A DNA stretch of 64,000 nucleotides from Martinezella dioscoreae (GTDB lineage Bacteria; Pseudomonadota; Alphaproteobacteria; Rhizobiales; Rhizobiaceae), in NCBI RefSeq assembly GCF_009176305.1, contig NZ_BLAJ01000001.1:620001-684000 (forward strand). The letters run 5' to 3'. This document shows, in pieces, positions 46,868 to 55,310 of this stretch. Made by a program: the position numbers and the translations under genes. Positions within the stretch are counted from its first letter, which is position 1; the number at the start of each line of letters is the position of its first letter. The notes under the pieces are model-generated. The model was not told the origin of the DNA, made no database searches, and saw nothing but the letters and a program-made list of their open reading frames with translations.

Positions 46868-47653
46868 TCAGGAGGATGACGTGACGTCGCTTGCCTTCAC
46901 CAGCGAGAAGCCGGCGTCGGCGGCCGCCTTTTCGTCAGCGACAGGCAGGTCATCCTCGACAACAAGCCAATCGATATCGTCGGCGCCGCCGATGCGGTGC
47001 GGCGCGCGTTCGTGAAACTTCTCCGAGGTAATCAACGCGATCCGTGCTGCGCTTTTCTTGAGCAGCGTCCGCTTGAAGATCGCATCTGCATGTTCGTACA
47101 CGCTGATGCCGTTTCTTGCCGAAACGGCGCAGACGCCCAGGAAGCAGCGATCGATGTTCATGGCTTCGATGGCTGCAACGGCCGACGCATCGACGCTGCC
47201 GCCGACGACGGGATCGACCGCACCACCAATCAGGACGAGCGGAATATCGCCGCGCTTCATGACTGCACTGGCGATATCGATGGAGTTCGTTGCGATCGTC
47301 ACGTCCATGTTCTTCTGCAGAAGATCGACCATTGCGAGATTGGTGCTGCCGCTGTCGAAAAACAGGAATTCGCCCGGTTCGATCATTGCGGCGGCCGCCT
47401 TGGCCAGGGCTCTCTTGCGACCGGATTCCTGGCCGACGCGTACGGCCATCGGCTGCGACGGCGTCAGGAGAGGGAGCGCGCCGCCGTAGACGCGGCGGCA
47501 TTTGCCCTCTGCGGCAAGTGCCCGCAGATCGCGGCGCACGGCATCTTCGGACACGTTGAATTCGGCGGCCAGAGATGCGGCAACGATCTGCCTGCCCTCT
47601 GCAAGCCGCGCTTCGATGACGTCCCGACGGGATAATGGAAGTGAATTGCTCAT
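46868..47653 (-). CDS. DeoR family transcriptional regulator
   Basis: 261 residues. HTH: EARLAEGRQIVAASLAAEFNVSEDAVRRDLRALAAEGK, then the family RVYGGA. The sensor domain has FFDSGSTNLAMVDLL, VLIGGAVDP and KRTLLKKSAARIALITSEKF, which bind phosphorylated sugars in this family. It heads the operon with the MFS and VOC genes and diverges from benE, with a 10-bp inverted repeat in between. It likely represses both sides. Confidence 0.92.
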   Translation of the reverse strand: MSNSLPLSRRDVIEARLAEGRQIVAASLAAEFNVSEDAVRRDLRALAAEGKCRRVYGGALPLLTPSQPMAVRVGQESGRKRALAKAAAAMIEPGEFLFFDSGSTNLAMVDLLQKNMDVTIATNSIDIASAVMKRGDIPLVLIGGAVDPVVGGSVDASAVAAIEAMNIDRCFLGVCAVSARNGISVYEHADAIFKRTLLKKSAARIALITSEKFHERAPHRIGGADDIDWLVVEDDLPVADEKAAADAGFSLVKASDVTSSS

Positions 47654-47664
47654 CAATTTGCATT

Positions 47665-47698
47665 AACGTGCATAAGCAAGAGAGTCAATATGCACGTT
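47665..47698. promoter_or_regulatory. Inverted repeat between deoR and benE, candidate operator
   Basis: AACGTGCATA (47665-47674) and its exact complement TATGCACGTT (47689-47698), centre to centre 24 bases. It is 12 bases upstream of the DeoR start codon and about 150 bases upstream of benE. Position and symmetry suit DeoR autorepression. Confidence 0.6.
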
Positions 47699-47850
47699 TA
47701 TACACGGTATGAGTCGACGACGATATATTCCGCGAGTGATTTGCTGAGCGACACTGCCATTCGCGCGAAAACAGCACTTGCACGCCTGATGCTTGTAATG
47801 CTCCATGCGCGTTCCATCGATCCTCACGCATTCTTCGAGTCTCCATCGCC

Positions 47851-49035
47851 ATGCTCAAAGATTTTTCCGTTCAAAGCCTGTTCATGGGTTGCCTCACGGC
47901 CTTCGTCGGCTTTGCCAGTTCCTTCGCCGTCGTCTTTCATGGCCTGCAGGTGGTCGGCGCGTCGGATGCGCAGGCAGCATCCGGTCTGACGGCGCTTTCG
48001 GTTGCGATGGGTCTCTGCGCGATCGTGCTCAGCATGGTGACGAGACTGCCGATAAGCATTGCCTGGTCGACACCGGGAGCCGCGCTGCTGGCGAGCGCAG
48101 GAGCGATCGAAGGCGGCTTCCCGGTGGCTGTCGGTGCATTTTTCATTTGCGGCATATTGATCGTCATTGCCGGGCTTTTTCGGCCTTTTGGCCGGGCGGT
48201 CGCATCCATCCCGGCACCGCTCGCCAATGCCATGCTGGCCGGCGTGCTGCTCGGCCTCTGCTTTGCACCCGTCAAGGCGATCGCCTTCAATCCTGCCTTC
48301 GGTTTGCCAATCATCCTTGCCTGGATCGTCGTTGGGTCGTTCAAGCGGCTATGGGCGGTACCGGCGGCGCTTGCGGCCTTTGTCCTGGTGCTGGCCTTCG
48401 GCGTGAAGATACCGGATGGTGCCTTCGCCTCGCTCGAGCATTCGCTGCTGCCGACGGTCGAATTCGTGAAGCCAGTCTTTACGCTTGCCGGTATCGTGTC
48501 CATCGCGCTGCCGCTGTTCATCGTGACCATGGCATCGCAGAACATTCCCGGCATCGCCGTGCTCAAGGTGCATGATTACGAGCCGAAACCGGGTCCGCTG
48601 TTTGCCGTGACCGGCGTGTTCTCGCTGCTTGCTGTCCCGTTTGGCGGCCATGCCGTCAATCTTGCGGCAATCACCGCGGCGATGTGTGCCGGGCAGGACG
48701 CTCATGCTGATCCCGCGCGGCGCTACTGGGCCGCGATTGTCGCCGGGATCGGCTATGTGATCCTCGGATTGCTGGCGAGTGCCGTGACGGCTTTCGTGGC
48801 GCTGGCGCCGCCGATTCTGATCGAGGCGGTGGCCGGCCTGGCGCTGGTCGGCGCGCTCTCCAATTCCGCCTTGAACGCTTTCCAGCAGCCGGAATCGCGC
48901 GAGGCGGCCGCCATCACGTTTCTCGTGACGGCATCGGGTGTTTCCTTCGGCGGTATTTCTGGCGCCTTCTGGGGGCTCATCGCCGGCGGGCTGATGCTGG
49001 CGCTGTCGCGCGGCGTGCAAATGCTGAAGAAGTAG
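47851..49035 (+). CDS. benE: BenE family benzoate/proton symporter
   Basis: 394 residues, ten or more membrane helices. PISIAWSTPGAALLASAG, PAPLANAMLAGVLLGLC and PFGGHAVNLAAITAAMC match the BenE (TIGR00843) family. The name derives from benzoate uptake, but members in other settings may move different aromatic or hydrophobic acids. No benzoate catabolic gene is near; the divergent gene encodes a DeoR sugar-type regulator. ATG 47851 lacks a strong ribosome binding site. Confidence 0.9.
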   Translation: MLKDFSVQSLFMGCLTAFVGFASSFAVVFHGLQVVGASDAQAASGLTALSVAMGLCAIVLSMVTRLPISIAWSTPGAALLASAGAIEGGFPVAVGAFFICGILIVIAGLFRPFGRAVASIPAPLANAMLAGVLLGLCFAPVKAIAFNPAFGLPIILAWIVVGSFKRLWAVPAALAAFVLVLAFGVKIPDGAFASLEHSLLPTVEFVKPVFTLAGIVSIALPLFIVTMASQNIPGIAVLKVHDYEPKPGPLFAVTGVFSLLAVPFGGHAVNLAAITAAMCAGQDAHADPARRYWAAIVAGIGYVILGLLASAVTAFVALAPPILIEAVAGLALVGALSNSALNAFQQPESREAAAITFLVTASGVSFGGISGAFWGLIAGGLMLALSRGVQMLKK

Positions 49036-49079
49036 GCGAGGGGTTGCTTCTTTCTGATCCGGCAGCTATAAGCGCGGCC

Positions 49080-49205
49080 ATGAAGCTGACTGGCGCAAAG
49101 ATTTCCGAGCAGATTGCACGTGGGCGCGTTGCCCTGCGTGACAATACGCGCGCCCTTACTTCGCTTCTCCTCCTCGGCCTTACGCGCGGTTGCCGGGTCC
49201 TTTGA
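49080..49205 (+). CDS. leuL: Candidate leucine leader peptide
   Basis: A 41-codon frame in the 328-base gap before leuA ends RALTSLLLLGLTRGCRVL: four Leu codons in a row (CTT CTC CTC CTC) within a Leu-rich stretch. This is what an attenuator peptide of leuA should look like; Leu-rich leaders before leuA are predicted in many proteobacteria, and RNTRSLLLLG-like peptides in rhizobia. The first ATG (49080) has no ribosome binding site, so the true start could be internal. A hairpin starts at its stop codon. Confidence 0.65.
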   Translation: MKLTGAKISEQIARGRVALRDNTRALTSLLLLGLTRGCRVL

Positions 49206-49247
49206 GGAGCGCCCGGCGGCCGAAAAGCCCGCTGGCCATCGCTCCTC
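49204..49247 (+). promoter_or_regulatory. Hairpin after leuL, likely part of attenuator
   Basis: Outer 8-bp stem GAGGAGCG (49204-49211) / CGCTCCTC (49240-49247) enclosing a GC-rich inner region. It begins at the leuL stop codon. No T-run follows it, so it may be an antiterminator or a translation-control fold rather than the terminator itself. I could not identify the terminator in the remaining 116 bases before leuA. Confidence 0.5.
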
Positions 49248-49363
49248 GCGACTTACCCTAAAATCGACAGCTTACCCGCAAAGGGTCCGCATTTATCATC
49301 GCCAAGCCGCATCCGATCGGCTAAGACGCGGGATAAAATGACGGGAAAGGAAGAGACGAGACC

Positions 49364-51070
49364 ATGGACGCGAACAGCCATTCCCCCAAAGGCATGCCCG
49401 AAGCAGCGGTGAAATACCGCGCCTATCCGCAAATCAATATTCCCGACCGGACCTGGCCGTCCAAGGTGATCACCAAGGCGCCGATCTGGTGTTCGGTCGA
49501 TCTGCGCGACGGCAATCAGGCGCTTGTCGATCCGATGGGTCACGACCGCAAGGCACGCATGTTCCAGCTGTTGCTGGATATGGGTTTCAAGGAAATCGAG
49601 ATCGGCTTCCCCTCGGCTTCGCAGACCGACTTCGACTTTGCCCGCTGGTGCATCGAACAGGGCAGTGTGCCTGCCGATGTATCGCTGCAGGTTCTCGTCC
49701 AGTGCCGCCCGGAATTGATTACCCGCACCTTCGAAGCGCTGGAAGGCGCCAACAAGCCGATCGTGCATTTCTACAATTCCACCAGCGAATTGCAGCGCCG
49801 CGTCGTATTTGCCAAGGACGTGCAGGGCATCAAGCAGATCGCCGTCGACGCGGCCAAGATGATCACCGACATGGCGGCGAAGGCCGGCGGCGGCTATCGC
49901 TTCGAATATTCGCCGGAAAGCTTCACCGGCACCGAGCTGGATGTGGCGCTGGAAATCTGCAACGCCGTCATCGACGTCGTGAAGCCGACGCCTGATAACA
50001 AGCTGATCATCAATCTGCCGTCGACCGTCGAAATGGCGACGCCGAACATCTATGCCGACCAGATCGAATGGATGTGCCGCAATCTCGATAACAGAGAAAA
50101 CCTGATCATTTCGCTGCATCCGCACAATGACCGCGGGACGGGTATTGCCGCTGCCGAGCTGGCATTGATGGCCGGCGCCGATCGTGTGGAAGGCACGCTG
50201 TTCGGCAATGGCGAGCGCACCGGCAATGTTGACGTTGTCACCATGGCGTTGAACATGTTCACACAGGGCGTCGATCCGGAGCTGGATTGCTCCAACATCG
50301 AGCGCATGAAGGAAGTTTACGAATATTCCAACCAGATGGCGATCGGCGAGCGCCATCCCTATGTCGGCGAGCTGGTCTATACTGCCTTCTCCGGTTCGCA
50401 CCAGGATGCGATCAACAAGGGCATGAAGGCCGCCAAAGTCGCCAACGATCCGGTTTGGGAAGTGCCCTATTTGCCGATCGATCCGCAGGATGTCGGTCGT
50501 ACCTATGAGGCGATCATCCGCATCAACTCGCAGTCCGGCAAGGGCGGCATCGCCTATATCATGCAGCAGGATTACGGGCTGAATCTGCCGCGCAATCTGC
50601 AGGTGGAATATCGCGAGGAAATCCAGCGCATCACCGACGAGGAAGGCAAGGAATTGCCCTCCAAGCGCATCTACGAGCATTTTATCGAGCGCTATGTCAC
50701 GCAGCCGGAGGCGCGGCTCCGCTTCGTCGACCACCACACCTTCGCCGACCCCGAGCATAAGGGGCAGCGCATCGTCGCGGCCGAGATTACCGACAAGGGC
50801 GAGGTGAAGCGCATCGAGGGCAGGGGTAACGGCCCGATCGATGGCTTCATCAACGCGCTCTCGATCTATCTCGGCATTCCGATGTCGGTCGAGGATTATT
50901 CCGAGCATTCACTCCAGCACGGCTCGAACGCCTCGGCGATCTCCTATGTCGAGGTCTCCTATCCAGGCGGCAAGCTTTTCGGTGCTGGCATCAACACCAA
51001 TATCGTCGCTGCGTCCCTCGAGGCGATCGTCTCGGCGGCGAACCGCGTGCTCGCCATCAAGTCGGCATAA
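49364..51070 (+). CDS. leuA: 2-isopropylmalate synthase
   Basis: 568 residues, the long LeuA form. First committed step of leucine synthesis: 2-ketoisovalerate plus acetyl-CoA. Catalytic barrel: WCSVDLRDGNQALVDPMG with a metal-binding Asp, YNSTSELQRRVVF, and the HxH metal motif in ISLHPHNDRGTG followed by GNGERTGNVD. The C-terminal third is the Leu-binding regulatory domain. Controlled probably by attenuation through the Leu-rich leader upstream and by leucine feedback. Confidence 0.97.
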   Translation: MDANSHSPKGMPEAAVKYRAYPQINIPDRTWPSKVITKAPIWCSVDLRDGNQALVDPMGHDRKARMFQLLLDMGFKEIEIGFPSASQTDFDFARWCIEQGSVPADVSLQVLVQCRPELITRTFEALEGANKPIVHFYNSTSELQRRVVFAKDVQGIKQIAVDAAKMITDMAAKAGGGYRFEYSPESFTGTELDVALEICNAVIDVVKPTPDNKLIINLPSTVEMATPNIYADQIEWMCRNLDNRENLIISLHPHNDRGTGIAAAELALMAGADRVEGTLFGNGERTGNVDVVTMALNMFTQGVDPELDCSNIERMKEVYEYSNQMAIGERHPYVGELVYTAFSGSHQDAINKGMKAAKVANDPVWEVPYLPIDPQDVGRTYEAIIRINSQSGKGGIAYIMQQDYGLNLPRNLQVEYREEIQRITDEEGKELPSKRIYEHFIERYVTQPEARLRFVDHHTFADPEHKGQRIVAAEITDKGEVKRIEGRGNGPIDGFINALSIYLGIPMSVEDYSEHSLQHGSNASAISYVEVSYPGGKLFGAGINTNIVAASLEAIVSAANRVLAIKSA

Positions 51071-51102
51071 GGCTCAAGCCTGGTTGCAGCTCTGATTTGA
51101 AA

Positions 51103-51135
51103 GGCCCCCTCGTTTTCGAGGGGGCCACTTTTATT
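51103..51135 (+). terminator. Terminator of leuA
   Basis: 10-bp perfect stem GGCCCCCTCG (51103-51112) / CGAGGGGGCC (51117-51126) with TTTT loop, then ACTTTTATT. It lies between convergent leuA and the ABC exporter and could serve both. Confidence 0.9.
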
Positions 51136-51140
51136 GCACA

Positions 51141-52985
51141 TCAGTCGGCTGGCGGTTCGTCGCCTTCGATGAAGCCGCCGGATTGGTGCGACCACAGCGT
51201 TGCGTAGATGCCGTTCCGGGCGATCAGCTCCGCATGCGTGCCGTCCTCGACGATGCGGCCGTGGTCGAGCACGACGATGCGGTCCATACGCGCGATGGTC
51301 GACAGGCGATGGGCGATGGCGATCACGGTCTTGTCTTCCATGATGCCGTAGAGCGTATCCTGAATTTCGGCTTCGACTTCCGAATCGAGGGCAGATGTTG
51401 CCTCGTCGAGCACCAGAATCGGGGCATCCTTCAGAATAGCGCGCGCAATCGCGACGCGCTGCCGCTGACCGCCGGAAAGCTGGACGCCACGTTCGCCGGC
51501 ATGCGCATCGAAACCGATTCTTCCTTCCTGATCCCTGAGGCCCGCGATGAAATCGCTGGCCGCAGCCTTCTCTGCCGCAGCGAGAACCGCATCCTCCGAA
51601 AAGCTGAGATTGCCATGCGCGATGTTATCACGGATGGAGCGGTGAAGGAGCGACGCTTCCTGACCGACCACCGCAATCTGCCGGCGCAAGCTATCTTGCG
51701 TCACCTGCCGAATATCCTGGCCATCGATTTCGATGATGCCGGCTTCCGGATCGAAGAAGCGCAGTAGCAGGTTGACCAAGGTCGATTTGCCAGTGCCGGA
51801 GCGGCCGACAAGGCCGACTTTCTGGCCTGCCTCAATTCGAAGCGAAATGCCGTCCAGCCCGCCATCTTCCTTGCCGTAGCGATGGGTGACCTCTCTGAAG
51901 GCGATCTCGCCATTGGTGACGGCAAGCGGCTTTGCGCAAGGCATATCGGTAATGGCAAGCGGCTGCGAGACGGTCAGCAGCGATTGCCGCATGGCGCCGA
52001 GATGGGCAAAAAGCGACGATACCGCGTCCAGCATCCATTCGGCCATGCCGGTTATACGGAAGCTCAGCGCTAGGGATGCCGCGATCAGCCCGAGCGGTGC
52101 CCCGCCGGACTGCCAGAGGACGACCGCATAGCCGACAAGTGTGACAATGAGGAAGCTGCCAAGGAACAGCATGCTCGAATTGACCAGCACTTCCAATCTC
52201 TGCACCCTGACAAATGTTTCGCGGGCTTGAGAGAAACGACGACGGGTCTCCTTATCCTCCGCCCTTGCATCGGCAAAAAGCTTGATGAGGTCGATATTGG
52301 CATAGCTGTCCACCAGCATGCCCGTCAGCTCGGCATAGGCTCCCTGGTATTGCGCGGAGGCCTTCTGCAGGCGAGGGATGACATAGGCCATCAGTGCGAG
52401 ATAGCAGAACAGCCACACCGCCAGGGGCCAGATGAGGCGCGGGTCGATCGAGGCCATCAGCCAGAGCGAGCCGGCCACATAGATCGTGACAAAGGAGAGC
52501 GTATGCAGGACCTGATAGGCCGCGCCCGTTGCTGCCGTGCCAATGTCGCGCACCTGGCTGGCGATTCGACCGGAAAAGTCCTGACGGAACCAGCCGACCG
52601 ATTGCCGAAGGACATGACGGTGAGCCCGCCAGCGGAACAGCGTCTCGGCATTCGGCCGAAACGCGATGTCATCCAGGCTTTCGCGGAGATAGCCGGCAAG
52701 AGGCCGTCCGATCAGGACGAGGGCGGCCGCGGCGAGCAAGCCGAATCCTTCGGATGCCCAGAAATCCTCGCGCCGGGCGGCGGCGAGATCGTCCACCAGC
52801 CGGCTCGAATAGCCGATGAGCCAGATCTCGATGATAGCGCCGATCACGGTCAGACTGAGGCTGATTGCCATGACCGTGCGAAACGGGCGAAGATTGGTTA
52901 GAAGATAGCGCCAGGCCTTGGGTGATGGCTGCAGCTCGTCATGATCCTGAAACGGATCGACAAGCTCTTCGAAGCGACGAAACAT
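51141..52985 (-). CDS. ABC exporter, fused membrane and ATPase domains
   Basis: 614 residues, type IV exporter half-transporter that acts as a dimer. Six helices in the first 330 residues (AISLSLTVIGAIIEIWLIG, SFVTIYVAGSLWLMASI and others), then the ATPase: Walker A GRSGTGKSTLVN, Q-loop VGQEASLLHRSI, signature LSGGQRQRVAIARA, Walker B ILVLDEATSALD, H-loop IAHRLSTI. Similar to MsbA/multidrug exporters. Substrate unknown. It is alone on its strand. Confidence 0.93.
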   Translation of the reverse strand: MFRRFEELVDPFQDHDELQPSPKAWRYLLTNLRPFRTVMAISLSLTVIGAIIEIWLIGYSSRLVDDLAAARREDFWASEGFGLLAAAALVLIGRPLAGYLRESLDDIAFRPNAETLFRWRAHRHVLRQSVGWFRQDFSGRIASQVRDIGTAATGAAYQVLHTLSFVTIYVAGSLWLMASIDPRLIWPLAVWLFCYLALMAYVIPRLQKASAQYQGAYAELTGMLVDSYANIDLIKLFADARAEDKETRRRFSQARETFVRVQRLEVLVNSSMLFLGSFLIVTLVGYAVVLWQSGGAPLGLIAASLALSFRITGMAEWMLDAVSSLFAHLGAMRQSLLTVSQPLAITDMPCAKPLAVTNGEIAFREVTHRYGKEDGGLDGISLRIEAGQKVGLVGRSGTGKSTLVNLLLRFFDPEAGIIEIDGQDIRQVTQDSLRRQIAVVGQEASLLHRSIRDNIAHGNLSFSEDAVLAAAEKAAASDFIAGLRDQEGRIGFDAHAGERGVQLSGGQRQRVAIARAILKDAPILVLDEATSALDSEVEAEIQDTLYGIMEDKTVIAIAHRLSTIARMDRIVVLDHGRIVEDGTHAELIARNGIYATLWSHQSGGFIEGDEPPAD

Positions 52986-53255
52986 GAGTGCCCTCCACGG
53001 GCGAAAGATAGCAATCTGATGGTCGGGCCGATAAAGCAGCCCTTCACGGCACTGCCTTTCAGCGGTGGTTTCCTGTGCCGTGATTTTTCATCAGAGTGCT
53101 CTCCTCATTGGTCGCTGCAACCTCTATAGCGTGTATCCGCGCCGATGTCAGCAGAAATTGTATCGTGATCGTTCGACATAGAAGGCCGAGTGCCGTTCTT
53201 TCCACGCCTCGCGTCGAGCTCGTCCAGGCATATGTGCTTCAATGGTGAGTTTTGC

Positions 53256-53459
53256 TCAGGCCTTGCCTTTGGCAAGCTCATCGCGCTGCTTCGTCAGACG
53301 CTCGAGCTCTTCTTCCTGCTCGGCTATCCGCTCAGATGTCCGTTCTTCGTCGGCGGCGCCGGAAAAGGCTGCTGCCTGCTCGATCAGTTCGCGAAGGTTT
53401 TCCTTTATCGCCGCGATACGCCTGTCGATTTCAGGAATGGTCAGCAGAACGTCGGACAT
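53256..53459 (-). CDS. Small coiled-coil protein, unknown
   Basis: 67 residues, almost entirely helical and charged: TIPEIDRRIAAIKENLRELI, then EERTSERIAEQEEELERL. It predicts a short antiparallel coiled coil, as in several small rhizobial proteins of unknown role. Start ATG 53459 and good charge pattern support coding. It follows the anti-sigma gene by about 100 bases on the same strand. No function proposed. Confidence 0.6.
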   Translation of the reverse strand: MSDVLLTIPEIDRRIAAIKENLRELIEQAAAFSGAADEERTSERIAEQEEELERLTKQRDELAKGKA

Positions 53460-53559
53460 GTCGAAACTCCAGCAAGACTATCGGGCTCATGCGGTTGTCG
53501 CCGCCCATTATCCATCGGCCGGCCGGCAGCCGCAAGGCGCAAAACGGATGGGATATCAG

Positions 53560-54390
53560 TCAGATTTCCGAGGATACCCGATTGGCGATCTGATCGAGCA
53601 TTGCATCCGAGGAGGGACCGACGACCGCATAGGTGGTGCCGTTGCGGTGCCAGGACACGATGCTGATATCGTCCTTGATGGTTTCGCTGAAATCGTCGTC
53701 GGCAACGCCGTCCGTCTTGGTAAAGCAGATGGCGACGACATCACCATCGAGGTTCTTGTAGATCAGCTGGCCGACTGGCTTGCCGGCTGCGATGGACATG
53801 CGCGCGCCTTGGAAGACGAGACCATCGGCAGCAAGGTCCGGAAAATTGAATTTGACGCCGACCGTGCTCGCCAGCCACTTGGCGATCTCGTCCAGCTGGC
53901 TTGCCTGCAGCTCGACCATACGCTGCGGCTGGCGCGAATAGATGCGGTGATAGGCGGCGATATCATCCAGCCAGTTGCGTGTCATAGCCTGTGTCGGGGT
54001 CGGCGGAGGACTCGCCGGGACGTCAGCGGGCTGCATGCCGAAAAGATAACCGATGCCGCCGCCGACGGCGAACAGGATGAGAGCCGCGGCCAGCGATTGC
54101 TTGCCCGTGGGCGCCAATTTCAATGATTGCCGGGTGAGACGGGGAGAGGGATCTCGGGTCTTCGGAGGCTGGGCGCTCTTGATGGAGCGAACGAGCGCCA
54201 GCGGTACAGGCTCCTTCAAAACCTCGTCAAAAGCCTTGCGGCCAACATCGGAGCCGTGCTTCAGCTCATCGAAAATACGTCGCGCGTTCGGATCCGAGGC
54301 GATGAGCTTTTCCAACTCTTCTTTTTCTTCGCGGCTCGTCTCGCCATCCATGAAGGCGGACAAGCGGATTTCGAGCGGCGTTTTCTTCAT
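53560..54390 (-). CDS. Transmembrane anti-sigma factor
   Basis: About 276 residues. N-terminal anti-sigma domain RLSAFMDGETSREEKEELEKLI, without the zinc HxxxCxxC motif. A single membrane helix at about 100-120 (LAAALILFAVGGGIGYLFG), then a Pro linker and a periplasmic domain of about 150 residues. It directly follows the ECF sigma gene with 12 bases between stop and ATG, the usual arrangement. The signal it senses is unknown; oxidative or envelope stress is usual for this group in rhizobia. Confidence 0.88.
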   Translation of the reverse strand: MKKTPLEIRLSAFMDGETSREEKEELEKLIASDPNARRIFDELKHGSDVGRKAFDEVLKEPVPLALVRSIKSAQPPKTRDPSPRLTRQSLKLAPTGKQSLAAALILFAVGGGIGYLFGMQPADVPASPPPTPTQAMTRNWLDDIAAYHRIYSRQPQRMVELQASQLDEIAKWLASTVGVKFNFPDLAADGLVFQGARMSIAAGKPVGQLIYKNLDGDVVAICFTKTDGVADDDFSETIKDDISIVSWHRNGTTYAVVGPSSDAMLDQIANRVSSEI

Positions 54391-54402
54391 GTCCTGCAAT
54401 GC

Positions 54403-54915
54403 TTAAAACCTTCGAGGCGAGCGACTATGACCCTGGGAGGCAAGGTAAAGGCGTGCGCTGGATAGCCTTGACATCACTGCCGACAAAGGGATGCCGAGGA
54501 CGTCGGCAGCCTGCTTGTAGCTGTGCCCTTCGACGTCGACCAGCAGGAAGACACTGGCAAGTCCTTCTGGCAAAGATGTGACGAGACGATGCGCTTCGCC
54601 GGCTTCTACAAGATTTAAATGGGTGCCGGATATCGGCTCGCCCTGTTCTAGTGCACTGCCCTTTGCGGCGGGGCGTAGTTTGTGGCGTCGCGCTTCATCG
54701 ACCCATTGATGCCGGGCCATCGTATAGAGCCAGCTTTCCAGCTTGCCGCCGCTGTTCCAGAGATGGAACTTGGCTATGCCGCGCTGACAGACGTTTTGAA
54801 CAAGCTCGTCCGCCTCGGCGAGATCGCCGGTCAGCGTCACCGCAAAGCGGCGAAGCTTCGGAAGAAGGCCGACCAGATCGCGTCTGATATCAGTGGCTGC
54901 TACCGGCGTTGGCAT
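54403..54915 (-). CDS. ECF RNA polymerase sigma factor
   Basis: 170 residues. Sigma-2 region: DLVGLLPKLRRFAVTLTGDLAEADELVQ, then the -10 recognition part KLESWLYTMARHQWVDEAR; sigma-4 region: LPEGLASVFLLVDVEGHSYKQAADVLGIP followed by the -35 helix SAVMSRLSSARLYL. It pairs with the downstream membrane anti-sigma. ECF genes usually control their own promoter; I could not identify a clear ECF promoter upstream. Confidence 0.93.
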   Translation of the reverse strand: MPTPVAATDIRRDLVGLLPKLRRFAVTLTGDLAEADELVQNVCQRGIAKFHLWNSGGKLESWLYTMARHQWVDEARRHKLRPAAKGSALEQGEPISGTHLNLVEAGEAHRLVTSLPEGLASVFLLVDVEGHSYKQAADVLGIPLSAVMSRLSSARLYLASQGHSRSPRRF

Positions 54916-55310
54916 GATCGTTCCAGGAAGGCGTTGGAGGTTGTTACATCGACAATCTGCTTCCGCGATGGACAGCCTTTCCCGTAAGAAAGGTGATGCG
55001 AGCGGAATAATTGTCCTGTGCTGGTATGAACCATTTCCGTGCCGTTTCGCAAGTCTTCAAAAGCACCCGCGCGTTTGACTGTCATTCTTACCGCAGTAAT
55101 CCCACAATGTGTCAGCCGGTCTTGTCTCGGCGCTGCCCGAGCTCTCCAAGAAGCCGCAACCCACGGGATACAGGCTCCGAAAACCGGCATGCGGTGCTCC
55201 TTGTCACGACCTCAAAATCCATCCCGCATTTCAGGATTCCAATGCTTCGATTGTAGCTCCGTATCTTAGAAAACGCTACCGAAACGATGCGCACGATGAC
55301 GCTAAAAGGC
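54916..55310. other. Intergenic region before the ECF sigma gene
   Basis: 395 bases between the sigma gene start and the metallophosphoesterase stop. It must hold the sigma gene promoter. Several short frames cross it on both strands, none with a recognisable motif or ribosome binding site. Confidence 0.5.

Noticed and set aside
49253..50908. 551-codon open frame on the minus strand
   Set aside because: Antisense to leuA; no motif.
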